Below are positions 7,634 through 16,027 of a stretch of DNA of 37,748 nt, piece after piece. Every line of letters starts with the position of its first letter. Position 1 is the first letter of the stretch. Origin of the DNA: G025836975 sp049646585 (GTDB lineage: Bacteria > Pseudomonadota > Gammaproteobacteria > Burkholderiales > Burkholderiaceae_B); the NCBI GenBank assembly GCA_049646585.1, contig JBARWC010000058.1, positions 1 to 37,748 on the forward strand, written 5' to 3'. The position numbers and the translations under genes were made by a program. The notes under the pieces are model-generated. The model did not search any database. It was not told the origin of the DNA and saw nothing but the letters and a program-made list of their open reading frames with translations.

Positions 7634-9234
7634 ACATGCCCGTGGACTCCGGCGTAGCCGCCGACGGCGTGGAAAAGGATACGGAACTGGAGGAACTGGC
7701 GTTCCGCCGCGGCCAGGCCGTGGAAATGGGTGGACCGGAAGCCATAGAACGCCAGCACAAGGCCGGCCGCCTGACGGTGCGCGAGCGCATTGCCCTGCTG
7801 GCCGACGACAACAGCTTCCGCGAGATCGGCACGCTGGCCGGCACGGGCAAGTACGACGAGAACAACCGGCTGACAGGCGTCACGCCGGCCCCTTATGTGG
7901 CCGGCCTGGCCCGGATAGACGGGCGCCCCGTTGCCTTGGGCGGCGAAGACTTCACGGTGCGGGGCGGCACCACCTTCGGAAGCTCGCGGCGCAAGGGCGG
8001 GCAGGGAGGGCTCATCGAAGATCTGGCCCACCATTACCGCATTCCCCTCGTCAACCTGATCGATGGAGCCGGCGGCAGCGTGACGTCCATCAAGCGGCGC
8101 GGGCACAGCGTATTTCCGGGCGTGCACGGCTTCGAGCGGTCAGTCGGCCTGCTGGGCACGGTGCCCGTGGTGTCGGCGGTGCTGGGCACGGCGGCGGGCG
8201 GCCCGGCCGGCCGGGCGATACTGTCGCACTTTTCGGTCATGGTCAAGGAAACCAGCCAGATTTTCGCGGCGGGCCCACCCGTTGTGAAGCGCTCGCTGGG
8301 CCAGGTCATCGACAAGGATGCGCTGGGCGGAACCAAGGTCGCCGTCGACAAGGCGGGCACCATCCACAACGCAGCACTCAGTGAAGAAGACGCTCTGCAA
8401 CAGATGCGCCGCTTCCTGAGCTTCATGCCGTCCAACGTCTGGGAAATGCCCCCCGTATGCGATTCGGAGGACTCCGTGGATCGCCGCGACGAGCGGCTGA
8501 CCAGCATCGTCCCCAAGAAGCGCACGCAGGCCTACAACATGCACCGTCTGGTGCGCATGGTCGTGGACAGCGGTTCGGAATTCGAGATCCAGCCCACTTA
8601 CGGCAAGTCCGTCATCACCATGCTGGCCCGCCTGGGTGGCCGGCCCGTGGGCATCGTCGCCAACAACCCCATGGTCTATGGCGGCGCCATGGACGTGCAT
8701 TCCGCCCGCAAGCAGATCCATTTCATGGAGCTGTGCGACACCTTTCACATACCCCTGGTCTTCTTCGTCGATGTGCCCGGCTTCATGGTCGGCCTGAAGG
8801 CCGAGGAAGAAGGAACCTTGAGGGAAGGGATGCGCGCGGTCTATATCGCGGGCAACCTGAAGGTGCCCACCATCACGCTGGTCATCCGGAAATGCTACGG
8901 GATGGCGGGCATGGCCACCTGCAACAAGAACGGTGCGGACCTGAAGCTGGCGTGGCCCTCGGCGGAATGGGGATCGCTGCCCGTCGAAGGCGGTGTCGCG
9001 GCCGCTTTTCGCCGCGAAATCATGGCTGCCCCTGATCCGGCCGCCAAGGAGAAGGAAATCGAGGCTGAGCTCAAGCCCTACGCTTCGCCATTCCGGACTG
9101 CGGAAGCGTTTGCGGTCGAGGAAATCATCGATCCGCGCGAGACGCGTCCTGTGCTGTGCGAATTCATCGCCCTGGCGGAGCAGCGCTTGCGCGCGGAGCT
9201 TGGTCCGAAGGCGCGTGCGGGCGTCCAGCCTTGA
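7630..9234 (+). CDS. acyl-CoA carboxylase carboxyltransferase subunit, copy 2
   Basis: Second carboxyltransferase, 534 residues, clearly different in sequence from the one at 5811. N-lobe motifs are AIERQHKAGRLTVRERIALL and NLIDGAGGSV. The segment equivalent to CAGGAVYSPALTDF reads AAGGPAGRAILSHF (188-201). C-lobe motifs are GRPVGIVANNPMVYGGAMDV, FFVDVPGFMVG and IRKCYGMAGMAT. The start ATG overlaps the stop of the biotin carrier by 4 bases. Having two carboxyltransferases in one operon with single biotin carboxylase and carrier genes suggests a mixed hexamer. Paired different carboxyltransferases are known in the mycobacterial AccD4-AccD5 long-chain complex; I do not recall a characterised proteobacterial case. 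Substrate unknown. Confidence 0.88.
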   Translation: MNMPVDSGVAADGVEKDTELEELAFRRGQAVEMGGPEAIERQHKAGRLTVRERIALLADDNSFREIGTLAGTGKYDENNRLTGVTPAPYVAGLARIDGRPVALGGEDFTVRGGTTFGSSRRKGGQGGLIEDLAHHYRIPLVNLIDGAGGSVTSIKRRGHSVFPGVHGFERSVGLLGTVPVVSAVLGTAAGGPAGRAILSHFSVMVKETSQIFAAGPPVVKRSLGQVIDKDALGGTKVAVDKAGTIHNAALSEEDALQQMRRFLSFMPSNVWEMPPVCDSEDSVDRRDERLTSIVPKKRTQAYNMHRLVRMVVDSGSEFEIQPTYGKSVITMLARLGGRPVGIVANNPMVYGGAMDVHSARKQIHFMELCDTFHIPLVFFVDVPGFMVGLKAEEEGTLREGMRAVYIAGNLKVPTITLVIRKCYGMAGMATCNKNGADLKLAWPSAEWGSLPVEGGVAAAFRREIMAAPDPAAKEKEIEAELKPYASPFRTAEAFAVEEIIDPRETRPVLCEFIALAEQRLRAELGPKARAGVQP

Positions 9235-9280
9235 CGCTGGCGCGGTACTTTTTTTGTCTTGATGCGGATGGGATGCTGGT

Positions 9281-10669
9281 ATGACACAGAAACTATTGAT
9301 TGCCAATCGCGGCGAGATTGCCTGCCGGATTATCCGCAGTTGCAAAGCGCTGGGCTTGAAGACCGTGGCGGTGTATTCCGAAGCCGACCGGGATGCCATG
9401 CATGTGCAACTGGCGGACGAGGCCTTCGAGGTTGGGCCCGCGCCCGCCCGGGAAAGCTATCTTAAAACCCAGGCGATACTCGACGCGGCGGCGCGGGCGG
9501 GCGTTGACGCCATCCATCCCGGCTACGGCTTCCTGTCCGAGAATGCCCGGTTCGCCCAGGCCGTCATCGATGCCGGCATGACCTGGGTGGGGCCCAGTCC
9601 GCAATCCATCGTGGACATGGGCGACAAGGAGCGTGCCCGCGAGATTGCGCGGCAGGCCGGCGTGCCCATATTGCCGGGCAGCACGCGCTTTACCGAGGGC
9701 CGGACCGAGGGTTTGGCGCAGGCCGCGCGCGATGTGGGTTTCCCCCTGCTGGTCAAGGCGGCGGCGGGCGGCGGCGGCATAGGCATGCGGCGGGTGGATG
9801 CGCTGGAGCAGCTTGAGTCGGTGGTCCAGGCCACCCAGTCCATGGCGGGCAAGGCCTTCGGCGATTCCAGCGTTTACCTGGAACGTTACGTGGGTTCGGC
9901 CAGGCATATCGAGGTCCAGGTCTTCGGCTTTGGCGACGGGCGTGGCGTGCACCTGTATGACCGGGATTGTTCCGTGCAGCGCCGGTTTCAGAAGATCATA
10001 GAAGAAGCCCCCGCGCCCGACGTTCCGGACGCGGTGCGCCAGGAGCTGTACCGGGCCGCCCTGGCCCTGGTCCGGCACCAGAAATACAGCGGTGCCGGAA
10101 CGGTCGAGTTCATTTACGACAGCGAGCGCCAGTGCGCCTACTTCCTGGAAATGAATACACGGATACAGGTGGAGCACGCCACCACCGAAATGGTGACGGG
10201 CGTCGATCTGGTCGCCTGGCAGATAGGCCAGGCGCTGGGCGGGCTTTCACCCGTTGAGCAGGCGGATATCGTCCTTGCCGGCCATTCCATCGAATGCCGC
10301 CTGTATGCGGAGCGCCCCGAAAAGAACTTCCTGCCCTCGCCGGGAACCATCGAGCAGTTGCGCTGGCCGGCTCAGTCGGACCGGCTGCGCATCGATACCG
10401 GCATCCGTGCCGGGGACAAGGTGACCCCGTACTACGATCCCATGGTGGCCAAGCTCATCAGCCTGGGCCGCGACCGCGGTGATGCCATCGCTCATCTGCG
10501 AGCCGGCCTGGGCGACCTGGAAATCGCCGGTCTGTCCACCAATGCCCGCTTTCTTGACGGCGTGCTGGCCGACCCCGATTTCCAGTCGGGCGCCGTGACC
10601 ACGGCCTATGTGGGGGAATACATGTCCAGGGTAGCGGACGCCGGCAGGGTCTCCGTACAAAATAGTTGA
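9281..10669 (+). CDS. acyl-CoA carboxylase biotin carboxylase subunit
   Basis: ATP-grasp enzyme that carboxylates the biotin on the small carrier, using ATP and bicarbonate. The 462 residues correspond to a stand-alone biotin carboxylase with no fused biotinyl domain, in line with the separate carrier gene. Visible motifs are KLLIANRGEIACRIIR at the N-terminus, AIHPGYGFLSENARF, MGDKERAREIA, the glycine-rich ATP loop KAAAGGGGIGMRR, CSVQRRFQKIIEEAPAP, and the catalytic FLEMNTRIQVEHATTE near residue 290. Two positions differ from common forms: Ile instead of Lys/Arg in the glycine loop, and Phe in QRR(H/N)QK. All other recognised catalytic residues are present. The gap after the second carboxyltransferase is 46 bases and includes a run of seven T, but no clear stem, so it is probably one operon. 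Confidence 0.93.
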   Translation: MTQKLLIANRGEIACRIIRSCKALGLKTVAVYSEADRDAMHVQLADEAFEVGPAPARESYLKTQAILDAAARAGVDAIHPGYGFLSENARFAQAVIDAGMTWVGPSPQSIVDMGDKERAREIARQAGVPILPGSTRFTEGRTEGLAQAARDVGFPLLVKAAAGGGGIGMRRVDALEQLESVVQATQSMAGKAFGDSSVYLERYVGSARHIEVQVFGFGDGRGVHLYDRDCSVQRRFQKIIEEAPAPDVPDAVRQELYRAALALVRHQKYSGAGTVEFIYDSERQCAYFLEMNTRIQVEHATTEMVTGVDLVAWQIGQALGGLSPVEQADIVLAGHSIECRLYAERPEKNFLPSPGTIEQLRWPAQSDRLRIDTGIRAGDKVTPYYDPMVAKLISLGRDRGDAIAHLRAGLGDLEIAGLSTNARFLDGVLADPDFQSGAVTTAYVGEYMSRVADAGRVSVQNS

Positions 10670-10723
10670 TAGAATTGAAGCCCAGCCATAGGGTTGGCGC
10701 ACAGAGAAAAAATCAACGGCGAT

Positions 10724-11416
10724 ATGGCAACCATTGCGAAAAAACAGAAACCGGAAAAAGCGGGCGTAAAACAGATGTCCGCCGGCGAAGAGGTCCTGGG
10801 TATCCTGCGCGAACGTATTGCCCGCTACGAATTGCCGCCCGGCAGCAAGCTGAACGAATACGAACTGGCGAAAGAGTTCGACGTTCCGCGCACGCGTATC
10901 CGTGATGTCTTCACCGCGCTGGAGCAGCGCGGGCTGATCGAGCGCATCCCCAATCGCGGCGCCATGGTGGCCCGCCTGGAACCCGAGCAGGTCTTCCACA
11001 TCTACGACATGCGGGAGGTCCTGGAGGGCCTTTGCGCGCGCCTGGCCTGCCAGAATGCGCCGCCCGAATCGTGGCAGGACTTGTTGGATCAGTTCTCCGG
11101 GCCGGTCGAGGCCGCGGTGAAGAACGGCGACTTCGAGGCCTATACAGAAATCTACGATCAATTCAGGCGTCGCTGCATCCAGGCGGCCGATAACCCGGTG
11201 CTCGCCCAGGCGCTGGACAATATCTATGAAAAAACGCAGGTATTGATTCGCCGCATCATCATTCTTCCCGGCCGTGGAGAGATCGGCGTCCGGGAACACA
11301 GGGCGGTGTTGGAGGCCATGCGGCGGGGCGACGCCGAAGCGGCGGAACGCCTGCGCAGGGAAAACATCCGCAACGCCAAGGCGTTCCTGACTCGATACAT
11401 GAAGTACGTGCTATAG
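10724..11416 (+). CDS. GntR-family transcriptional regulator, FCD type (copy 2)
   Basis: A 230-residue paralogue of the regulator at 3822. The winged helix holds LRERIARYELPPGSKLNEYELAKEF in pieces, with TRIRDVFTALEQRGLIERIPNRGA at about residues 60-85. The FCD domain follows from VFHIYDMREVLEGLCARLA. The ATG at 10724 is chosen over an upstream in-frame TTG at 10694; neither has a strong ribosome-binding site. It begins 54 bases after the biotin carboxylase and is convergent with the aldehyde dehydrogenase gene. Two similar regulators bracket the CoA-transferase/carboxylase operon, so they may sense successive intermediates or one may regulate the divergent ThDP-enzyme/transport unit. Ligands are unknown. 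Confidence 0.9.
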   Translation: MATIAKKQKPEKAGVKQMSAGEEVLGILRERIARYELPPGSKLNEYELAKEFDVPRTRIRDVFTALEQRGLIERIPNRGAMVARLEPEQVFHIYDMREVLEGLCARLACQNAPPESWQDLLDQFSGPVEAAVKNGDFEAYTEIYDQFRRRCIQAADNPVLAQALDNIYEKTQVLIRRIIILPGRGEIGVREHRAVLEAMRRGDAEAAERLRRENIRNAKAFLTRYMKYVL

Positions 11417-11432
11417 CCGGATGCGGGCATGG

Positions 11433-11468
11433 GCGGGCGGCCGGAAGACACCTTTTCCGGCCGCCCGC
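11433..11468. terminator. long hairpin between convergent GntR and aldehyde dehydrogenase genes
   Basis: A perfect 14-bp inverted repeat (GCGGGCGGCCGGAA/TTCCGGCCGCCCGC) with an 8-base loop fills the 58-base gap between two convergent stop codons. There is no T-tract on either side, so intrinsic termination is less certain. Position favours a two-way transcription barrier. Confidence 0.6.
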
Positions 11469-11474
11469 GCCAGC

Positions 11475-12950
11475 CTAGCCGTGGTGCACGATGACGGTCT
11501 TCAACTGGGTGTAGTCGTGCAATGCAGCCAAGCCCTTCTCGCGCCCATAGCCGCTGTTCTTGTAACCCCCGAAAGGAGCTTCCACGCCGATGGGCTGGTA
11601 GTCGTTGACATAGACCTGGCCGGCTTGCAGTTCGTTGGCGCATCGGTGGGCGCGGGCGATATCGGCCGTCCAGATGGCGGAGGCGAGCCCGTACTCGCTG
11701 TCGTTGGCCACGGCGATGGCTTCTTCCTCGGTGTCGAAGGGAATGACGACACCGACAGGCCCGAAGATTTCTTCACGAGCGATGCGCATCTGATTGCTCA
11801 CCTGGGTGAAGAGCGTGGGCTGGATGAAGTAGCCGCCTTCGGATACCGCGTCCGGTCGGCCGCCGCCGAAGGCGAGGATGGCGCCTTCATGGCTGCCGAT
11901 GTCCACGTATTTCCGTATCCGGTTCAGTTGCTCGCTGGAGATGACCGGCCCAATGTCTTTGTCTTCCAGGCCGGCTCCGATGGTGACCTTGCGCAGTTCC
12001 TGGACCAGTTGCTCCGTGAAGGCGTCGACGGCGCCGCGCTGCACGAGCAAGCGCGTGCCCGCGGAGCAGATTTGTCCGCTGTTGAAGACGAAGGCCTTGC
12101 GGGCCAATTGGGCGGCACGGGGGATGTCCGCGTCTTTGAATACGATGAAGGGCGATTTCCCTCCGAGCTCGACCGTGGCTGGAATGATGCGGTCGGCGGC
12201 CTGGTGCAGCACGCTGCGGCCGGTTTGCACGGATCCGGTGAAGCTGATGCGGCGGACGTCCGGGTGGTCGCTCAACGCCCTGCCGGCTTCCGGTCCATAG
12301 CCGGTAATGACGTTGAGTGCCCCCGCCGGAAAGCCGGCTTCCATCGCCATTGATGCCAGCTCGAGCGTAGTAGTGGGGGTTTGTTCCGCAGGCTTCAGGA
12401 CCACCGAGTTGCCGGCGCAAAGCGCGGGGGCCGCGCCGCGGCCGGCCTGGGTGATCGGGCCGTTCCAGGGAATGATGTGGCCGGTGACGCCGTAGGGCTC
12501 GCGCACGCTGTACATGAAATGTTCGTTGGTGGCGGGGATGACTTCTCCGTGCAACTTATCGGCTACGCCGCTGAAGAACTCGAAGTAGCGCGCGCAGGTC
12601 AGGACGTCGCCCAAAGCGACTTTCAGCGGCTTGCCGGTGTCTCGGCTTTCCATGGCGGCGAGTTCCCGGGAGCGCGCTTCGATCAGCGCGGCGAGCCGGG
12701 CCATCCTGCGGGCCCGCTCGACGGGCTGCAGGGCGCGCCATGCGCGAAAGCCTTTTTGCCCCGACTGTACCGCTGCCGCGATATCCTCGGCGTCTCCCCG
12801 TGCGCAGGCGCCGAACACCAGGCCCGTCGATGGATCGATGACGTCGATGTAGCGTCCGGCTTTGGGCTTGTGCCACCGCCCGTCGTAGAAGTGGTCCAGC
12901 TTGCGCGGATTCTCGTCCGCGATGCCTGCGGGATGGGATGCCTGGGTCAT
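11475..12950 (-). CDS. NAD(P)-dependent aldehyde dehydrogenase
   Basis: Oxidises an aldehyde to the carboxylic acid. The 491 residues and all catalytic elements are present: Asn163 in IPWNGP, Lys186 in VVLKPAEQTP, Glu261 in VELGGKSP, the nucleophile Cys295 in NSGQICSAGTR, and EEIFGPVGVVIPFD toward the C-terminus. The canonical Glu261/Cys295 pair marks a non-acylating (hydrolytic) enzyme, not a CoA-acylating one. CGGAG lies shortly before the ATG. It is convergent with the second GntR gene and divergent from the ThDP-enzyme gene across 200 bases, so it probably belongs to the same pathway, for example by oxidising the aldehyde a ThDP lyase releases. The exact substrate cannot be read from sequence. 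Confidence 0.92.
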   Translation of the reverse strand: MTQASHPAGIADENPRKLDHFYDGRWHKPKAGRYIDVIDPSTGLVFGACARGDAEDIAAAVQSGQKGFRAWRALQPVERARRMARLAALIEARSRELAAMESRDTGKPLKVALGDVLTCARYFEFFSGVADKLHGEVIPATNEHFMYSVREPYGVTGHIIPWNGPITQAGRGAAPALCAGNSVVLKPAEQTPTTTLELASMAMEAGFPAGALNVITGYGPEAGRALSDHPDVRRISFTGSVQTGRSVLHQAADRIIPATVELGGKSPFIVFKDADIPRAAQLARKAFVFNSGQICSAGTRLLVQRGAVDAFTEQLVQELRKVTIGAGLEDKDIGPVISSEQLNRIRKYVDIGSHEGAILAFGGGRPDAVSEGGYFIQPTLFTQVSNQMRIAREEIFGPVGVVIPFDTEEEAIAVANDSEYGLASAIWTADIARAHRCANELQAGQVYVNDYQPIGVEAPFGGYKNSGYGREKGLAALHDYTQLKTVIVHHG

Positions 12951-13150
12951 GTCTGCTCCGAGGGTGGATGGCTGCGAGTGCCTGCGTGGCGATTCGATCG
13001 TATCTTTATTGATGGTATATAGATATCATTTAAGTTGCCAGTTATGTAATATTATAAAGCAATAATTATGTTGACATTTTAGTAAACAAAGATAAACTGG
13101 TCTTGGTTTGATTGATTCTGACAGCGCTTCAGCAAGCAATGGTGGGGACT
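12951..13150. promoter_or_regulatory. AT-rich divergent control region between aldehyde dehydrogenase and ThDP-enzyme genes
   Basis: A 200-base gap holding start signals for both directions. For the rightward unit there is a consensus TTGACA at 13071-13076 with TAAACT at 13093-13098 (16-base spacer). For the leftward gene there is a TATAAT on the minus strand at 13051-13056 without a clear -35. An imperfect palindrome, ATGGTATAT/GATATCAT, lies at 13012-13029 and may be an operator. Confidence 0.55.
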
Positions 13151-14833
13151 ATGCAAGAACACAGGCTGGAAGGCAGCGGTGCATTATGTGTTGCGCAAGC
13201 ACTGCACGCTCACGGAATTGAGCGGGTCTACGGTGTGTGCGGCGACCACATCAATTCGCTTTATGCAGCCTTGCATCAAGTCGGCATTGAACTGATCGGC
13301 ATGCGCAGCGAGTCGGCTGCGGTCCAGATGGCTGACGGCCATGCGCGCGCCACAGGGCGCCCCGCCGTAGCGATGGTCACGGGCGGGCCGGGGCACACCA
13401 ATGCCATCACCGGCTTGGCGGTGGCTCATGCGGCCGCTGCGCCGGTCATTCTGATCTCCGGGCTGACCCCGGTTGTCCAGCGGCATCGCGGCGGGCAGCA
13501 AGTCATGGAGCAGGCACGCATCGCGGCGCCCGTAACCAAGCAAGCCCGCGAATTGCTGCATGGGGATCATTTATGGGAAGACGTCGCCATGGCGATACGG
13601 GTGGCGCAATCCGGTACGCCGGGACCCGTCAGCCTGTCGATTCCAGTGGATGTGCTGACCGGCCGGGCGCCGGTGCCGCAGAAGCCGCAAGGCGCAGCCG
13701 CTCATCGACAGGCTTTGCCGTCCGGCGGATTGGACGCCGACACCTTGGAACGGATACGTGCGCTCATCGGCAAGGCCAGAAAGCCGGCGCTCATCCTGGG
13801 CGCCCAGGCATGGAGAAGGGGCTTGCCTGCCGGCCTGCCGCCGGCATTGCAGCGCTGGGGCATTCCCGTCTTCACCATCGAGCAGGCGCAGGGGATGGTG
13901 CCCGATGATGGCGAGCAGGGTTTCGGCTATGCGGATCCTTTCTTCAACGCCACCTTCCGGGACCTGCGCAAAGCGGACCTGGTGATACTCGCCGGTGCCG
14001 GCATCGACTTTCATACTTGTTTCGGCGGAGAACAACTGCTGGATCCCGCCGCGCGCATTCTGCAGATCCATCCCGACGCCGCGCGACTGGATGCATGCCT
14101 TCCCGCCGACGTCGCCGTTTGCGCGGATCCGGCCGAAACCCTGATGCTGCTTGCGCAGCAAGCGCCGCCTCATTCTGAAGCAAGACAATGGAAGGCCGCC
14201 CTCGGGAAGCTGCATGCGTCCAAGGCGTCCTATTGGCGGGAAATGCTGGAATCCTTGCCCAAGGCGCCGGGAAGCATACACCCTCTGGAGCTTTGCTTCG
14301 CGCTTGCCCGCCACAAGACGCCCCGGACCGGAATCGTGGTCGATGCGGGCGATTTCGTTCATTGGCCGCGCGCGTACTTTGCGGCCAGTGCGCCTGGCCA
14401 CTGGATGGACGCATCGCTGATGGGCAACCTGGGTGGTTCCTTGCCACTGGCCATGGGAATGCAGCAAGCCTTTCCCCAGGACCCGGTCTGGGCTTTCGCC
14501 GGCGATGGCGGCTTTGGCTTCTATTCCTGGGACCTGGCGACCGCGGTGGACATGAAGCTGCCTATCAAGGTGATCGTCGGGAACGACAGGGCCTGGGGCA
14601 TAGAAAAGCGCCTGCAGCTTGCGGACTACGGCCATGATACCGGCTGCGACCTGCCGGACATCCGTTACGACCAGTATGCCGAACTGGTGGGTGCGCGCGG
14701 CTTTCATCTGAATGAGCGCAGCGCGCTCGAAGATGTGGTGGCAGCTTTCGTGGCAACGCCGGGGCCGGCTTTGCTGAACGTGGATATCCCGCAACTGGCG
14801 GGGCGGCCGCTGGGGGATTTCAAGCGTTACTGA
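13151..14833 (+). CDS. thiamine-diphosphate-dependent enzyme (acetolactate synthase / 2-hydroxyacyl-CoA lyase superfamily)
   Basis: Predicted cytosolic C-C lyase, ligase or decarboxylase using ThDP and Mg2+. All three domains of the family are present in 560 residues: the PYR domain with the cofactor-activating Glu54 (MRSESAAVQMADG), a central Rossmann-like domain (about 195-340), and the PP domain. The PP domain has the ThDP/Mg motif GDGGFGF (451-457) ending at Asn478-Asp479 in VGNDRAWGIEK. The ATG at 13151 follows GGTGGGG closely; ATG 13139 and TTG 13112 are in-frame alternatives. I cannot assign the reaction. Oxalyl-CoA decarboxylase, 2-hydroxyacyl-CoA lyase and acetolactate synthase are all possible relatives. 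With a CoA-transferase and an aldehyde dehydrogenase nearby, a 2-hydroxyacyl-CoA lyase that releases an aldehyde or ketone plus formyl-CoA is an attractive but unproven guess. Confidence 0.85.
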   Translation: MQEHRLEGSGALCVAQALHAHGIERVYGVCGDHINSLYAALHQVGIELIGMRSESAAVQMADGHARATGRPAVAMVTGGPGHTNAITGLAVAHAAAAPVILISGLTPVVQRHRGGQQVMEQARIAAPVTKQARELLHGDHLWEDVAMAIRVAQSGTPGPVSLSIPVDVLTGRAPVPQKPQGAAAHRQALPSGGLDADTLERIRALIGKARKPALILGAQAWRRGLPAGLPPALQRWGIPVFTIEQAQGMVPDDGEQGFGYADPFFNATFRDLRKADLVILAGAGIDFHTCFGGEQLLDPAARILQIHPDAARLDACLPADVAVCADPAETLMLLAQQAPPHSEARQWKAALGKLHASKASYWREMLESLPKAPGSIHPLELCFALARHKTPRTGIVVDAGDFVHWPRAYFAASAPGHWMDASLMGNLGGSLPLAMGMQQAFPQDPVWAFAGDGGFGFYSWDLATAVDMKLPIKVIVGNDRAWGIEKRLQLADYGHDTGCDLPDIRYDQYAELVGARGFHLNERSALEDVVAAFVATPGPALLNVDIPQLAGRPLGDFKRY

Positions 14834-14880
14834 GTTTCAGCCAGCCATCGCATCGAACAAAAATAGACGGAGACAATCCC

Positions 14881-15882
14881 ATGAAACGACGGACACTACT
14901 TTCCAGTGCAATGCTTGCCTTGGCGGTGAGCCTCGTATTTCCATGGCAGGTGCGTGCCGCATCCGCCGGCGCCGCGGCAAACTTTCCGAGCAAACCCATT
15001 TCGTTCATCGTGCCGTTCCCGGCGGGCAATGTTTCGGATACGATGGTGCGCATCGTTTCCGAAGAGCTGACCAAGATACTGGGGCAGCCCATTGTCGTCG
15101 AGAACCGCGTGGGCGGCAGCGGCTCCATTGGGCTGGCGGCAGCTGCCCGCGCGCCGGCCGACGGCTATACCTGGGTGATCGGTACGGGCGGGGCGCTGAT
15201 CACGGCTCCACTGATGCAGAAGAGTCCCGCTTTCGATCCCTTGAAGGACTTCGCGCCCATCACGATGATGGCGCCGCTGCCGATGATCATCGTCGCCCGC
15301 CCCGATCTGCCCGCCAACACCTTGGGAGAGCTGCTGGCGCTGGCTCGCAAGAATCCGGGCAAGTACGACTATGCGTCTTTGGGAGCCGGGTCCTTGCCCC
15401 ATTTGGCCGGCGAACTGCTGTCCAGCCAGGCGGGGGTGGATATGCTGCACGTTCCCTACAAGGGCAGCTCGCAGGCGCTTACGGATCTTCTGGGCGGAAG
15501 GGTGGCGGTGATGTTCGACACGGTGCCGCCGGCGATGGCGCAAATCCGCGCCGGCAAGTTGAAACCCTTGGCCATCACCAGCGCCAAGCCTACGGACGTG
15601 GCGCCTGGAATCCCGCCTGTTGCGGCGACTCCGGGAATGGAGGGCTATGAAGCCATCTCGTGGACAGGCCTGCTGGCGCCCGCCGGCACGCCGCCCGCCA
15701 TCGTTCAAAAAGTTCACGATGCCGTGGCGCAGGTGCTGGCCATGCCGGCAATCAAGAAGCGCTTTCTTGACATGGGTCTCGAGCTTCAGAACAGCTCGCC
15801 GCGGGATTTTCGCAATCTGATCGCCTCGGAGCATCAGAAGTGGGCAAAAATCATCAAGCAAGCGGGGGTGATGTTGCAGTAG
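14881..15882 (+). CDS. Bug-family (TctC-type) periplasmic solute receptor
   Basis: Periplasmic binding protein of the tripartite tricarboxylate transporter class, 333 residues. A signal peptide is visible (positive MKRR, hydrophobic LLSSAMLALAVSLVF, cleavage near VRAASA at about 26-28). The mature part has family hallmarks: FPSKPISFIVPFPAGNVSDTMVR, GQPIVVENRVGGSGSIG, HVPYKGSSQALTDLLGGRV and APAGTPPAIVQK. Such receptors bind carboxylates through the two loops near PFPAG and the VPYKG region. GGAGA lies 7 bases before the ATG. No TctA/TctB membrane genes are nearby, so it is an orphan receptor, as is common in Bordetella relatives. It lies 47 bases after the ThDP enzyme and before an ABC binding protein, so it may capture the same or a related acid, or act in sensing. 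Confidence 0.92.
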   Translation: MKRRTLLSSAMLALAVSLVFPWQVRAASAGAAANFPSKPISFIVPFPAGNVSDTMVRIVSEELTKILGQPIVVENRVGGSGSIGLAAAARAPADGYTWVIGTGGALITAPLMQKSPAFDPLKDFAPITMMAPLPMIIVARPDLPANTLGELLALARKNPGKYDYASLGAGSLPHLAGELLSSQAGVDMLHVPYKGSSQALTDLLGGRVAVMFDTVPPAMAQIRAGKLKPLAITSAKPTDVAPGIPPVAATPGMEGYEAISWTGLLAPAGTPPAIVQKVHDAVAQVLAMPAIKKRFLDMGLELQNSSPRDFRNLIASEHQKWAKIIKQAGVMLQ

Positions 15883-16027
15883 CTGGATTCGTTCCGGTGT
15901 GTGTGGCAGTGTGTTCTTTAGCCATCGGTCGGGACAGATCGAGGCGGCGGTTGATTAGAACAAAAAGCCGCGGCGGTATTGCTGGTAGCCGCCAGACGGC
16001 GGCTTGAACCATCCAAAGGAGAAAATC

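Noticed and set aside
5811..10669. Assignment of the carboxylase as methylcrotonyl-CoA carboxylase of the liu pathway
   Set aside because: It is separated from the liu genes by a terminator and its own regulator. It also has two carboxyltransferases and a separate carrier, unlike MCC, and lacks the usual liu neighbours.
5811..10669. Sodium-pumping biotin decarboxylase (glutaconyl-CoA or methylmalonyl-CoA type)
   Set aside because: A biotin carboxylase gene is present and no membrane beta subunit is encoded nearby, so ATP-driven carboxylation fits better.
13151..14833. Sulfoacetaldehyde acetyltransferase (Xsc) as the identity of the ThDP enzyme
   Set aside because: The WGxEK stretch after the ThDP motif is loosely similar, but the N-terminal half does not resemble Xsc, and no phosphotransacetylase gene is present beside it.
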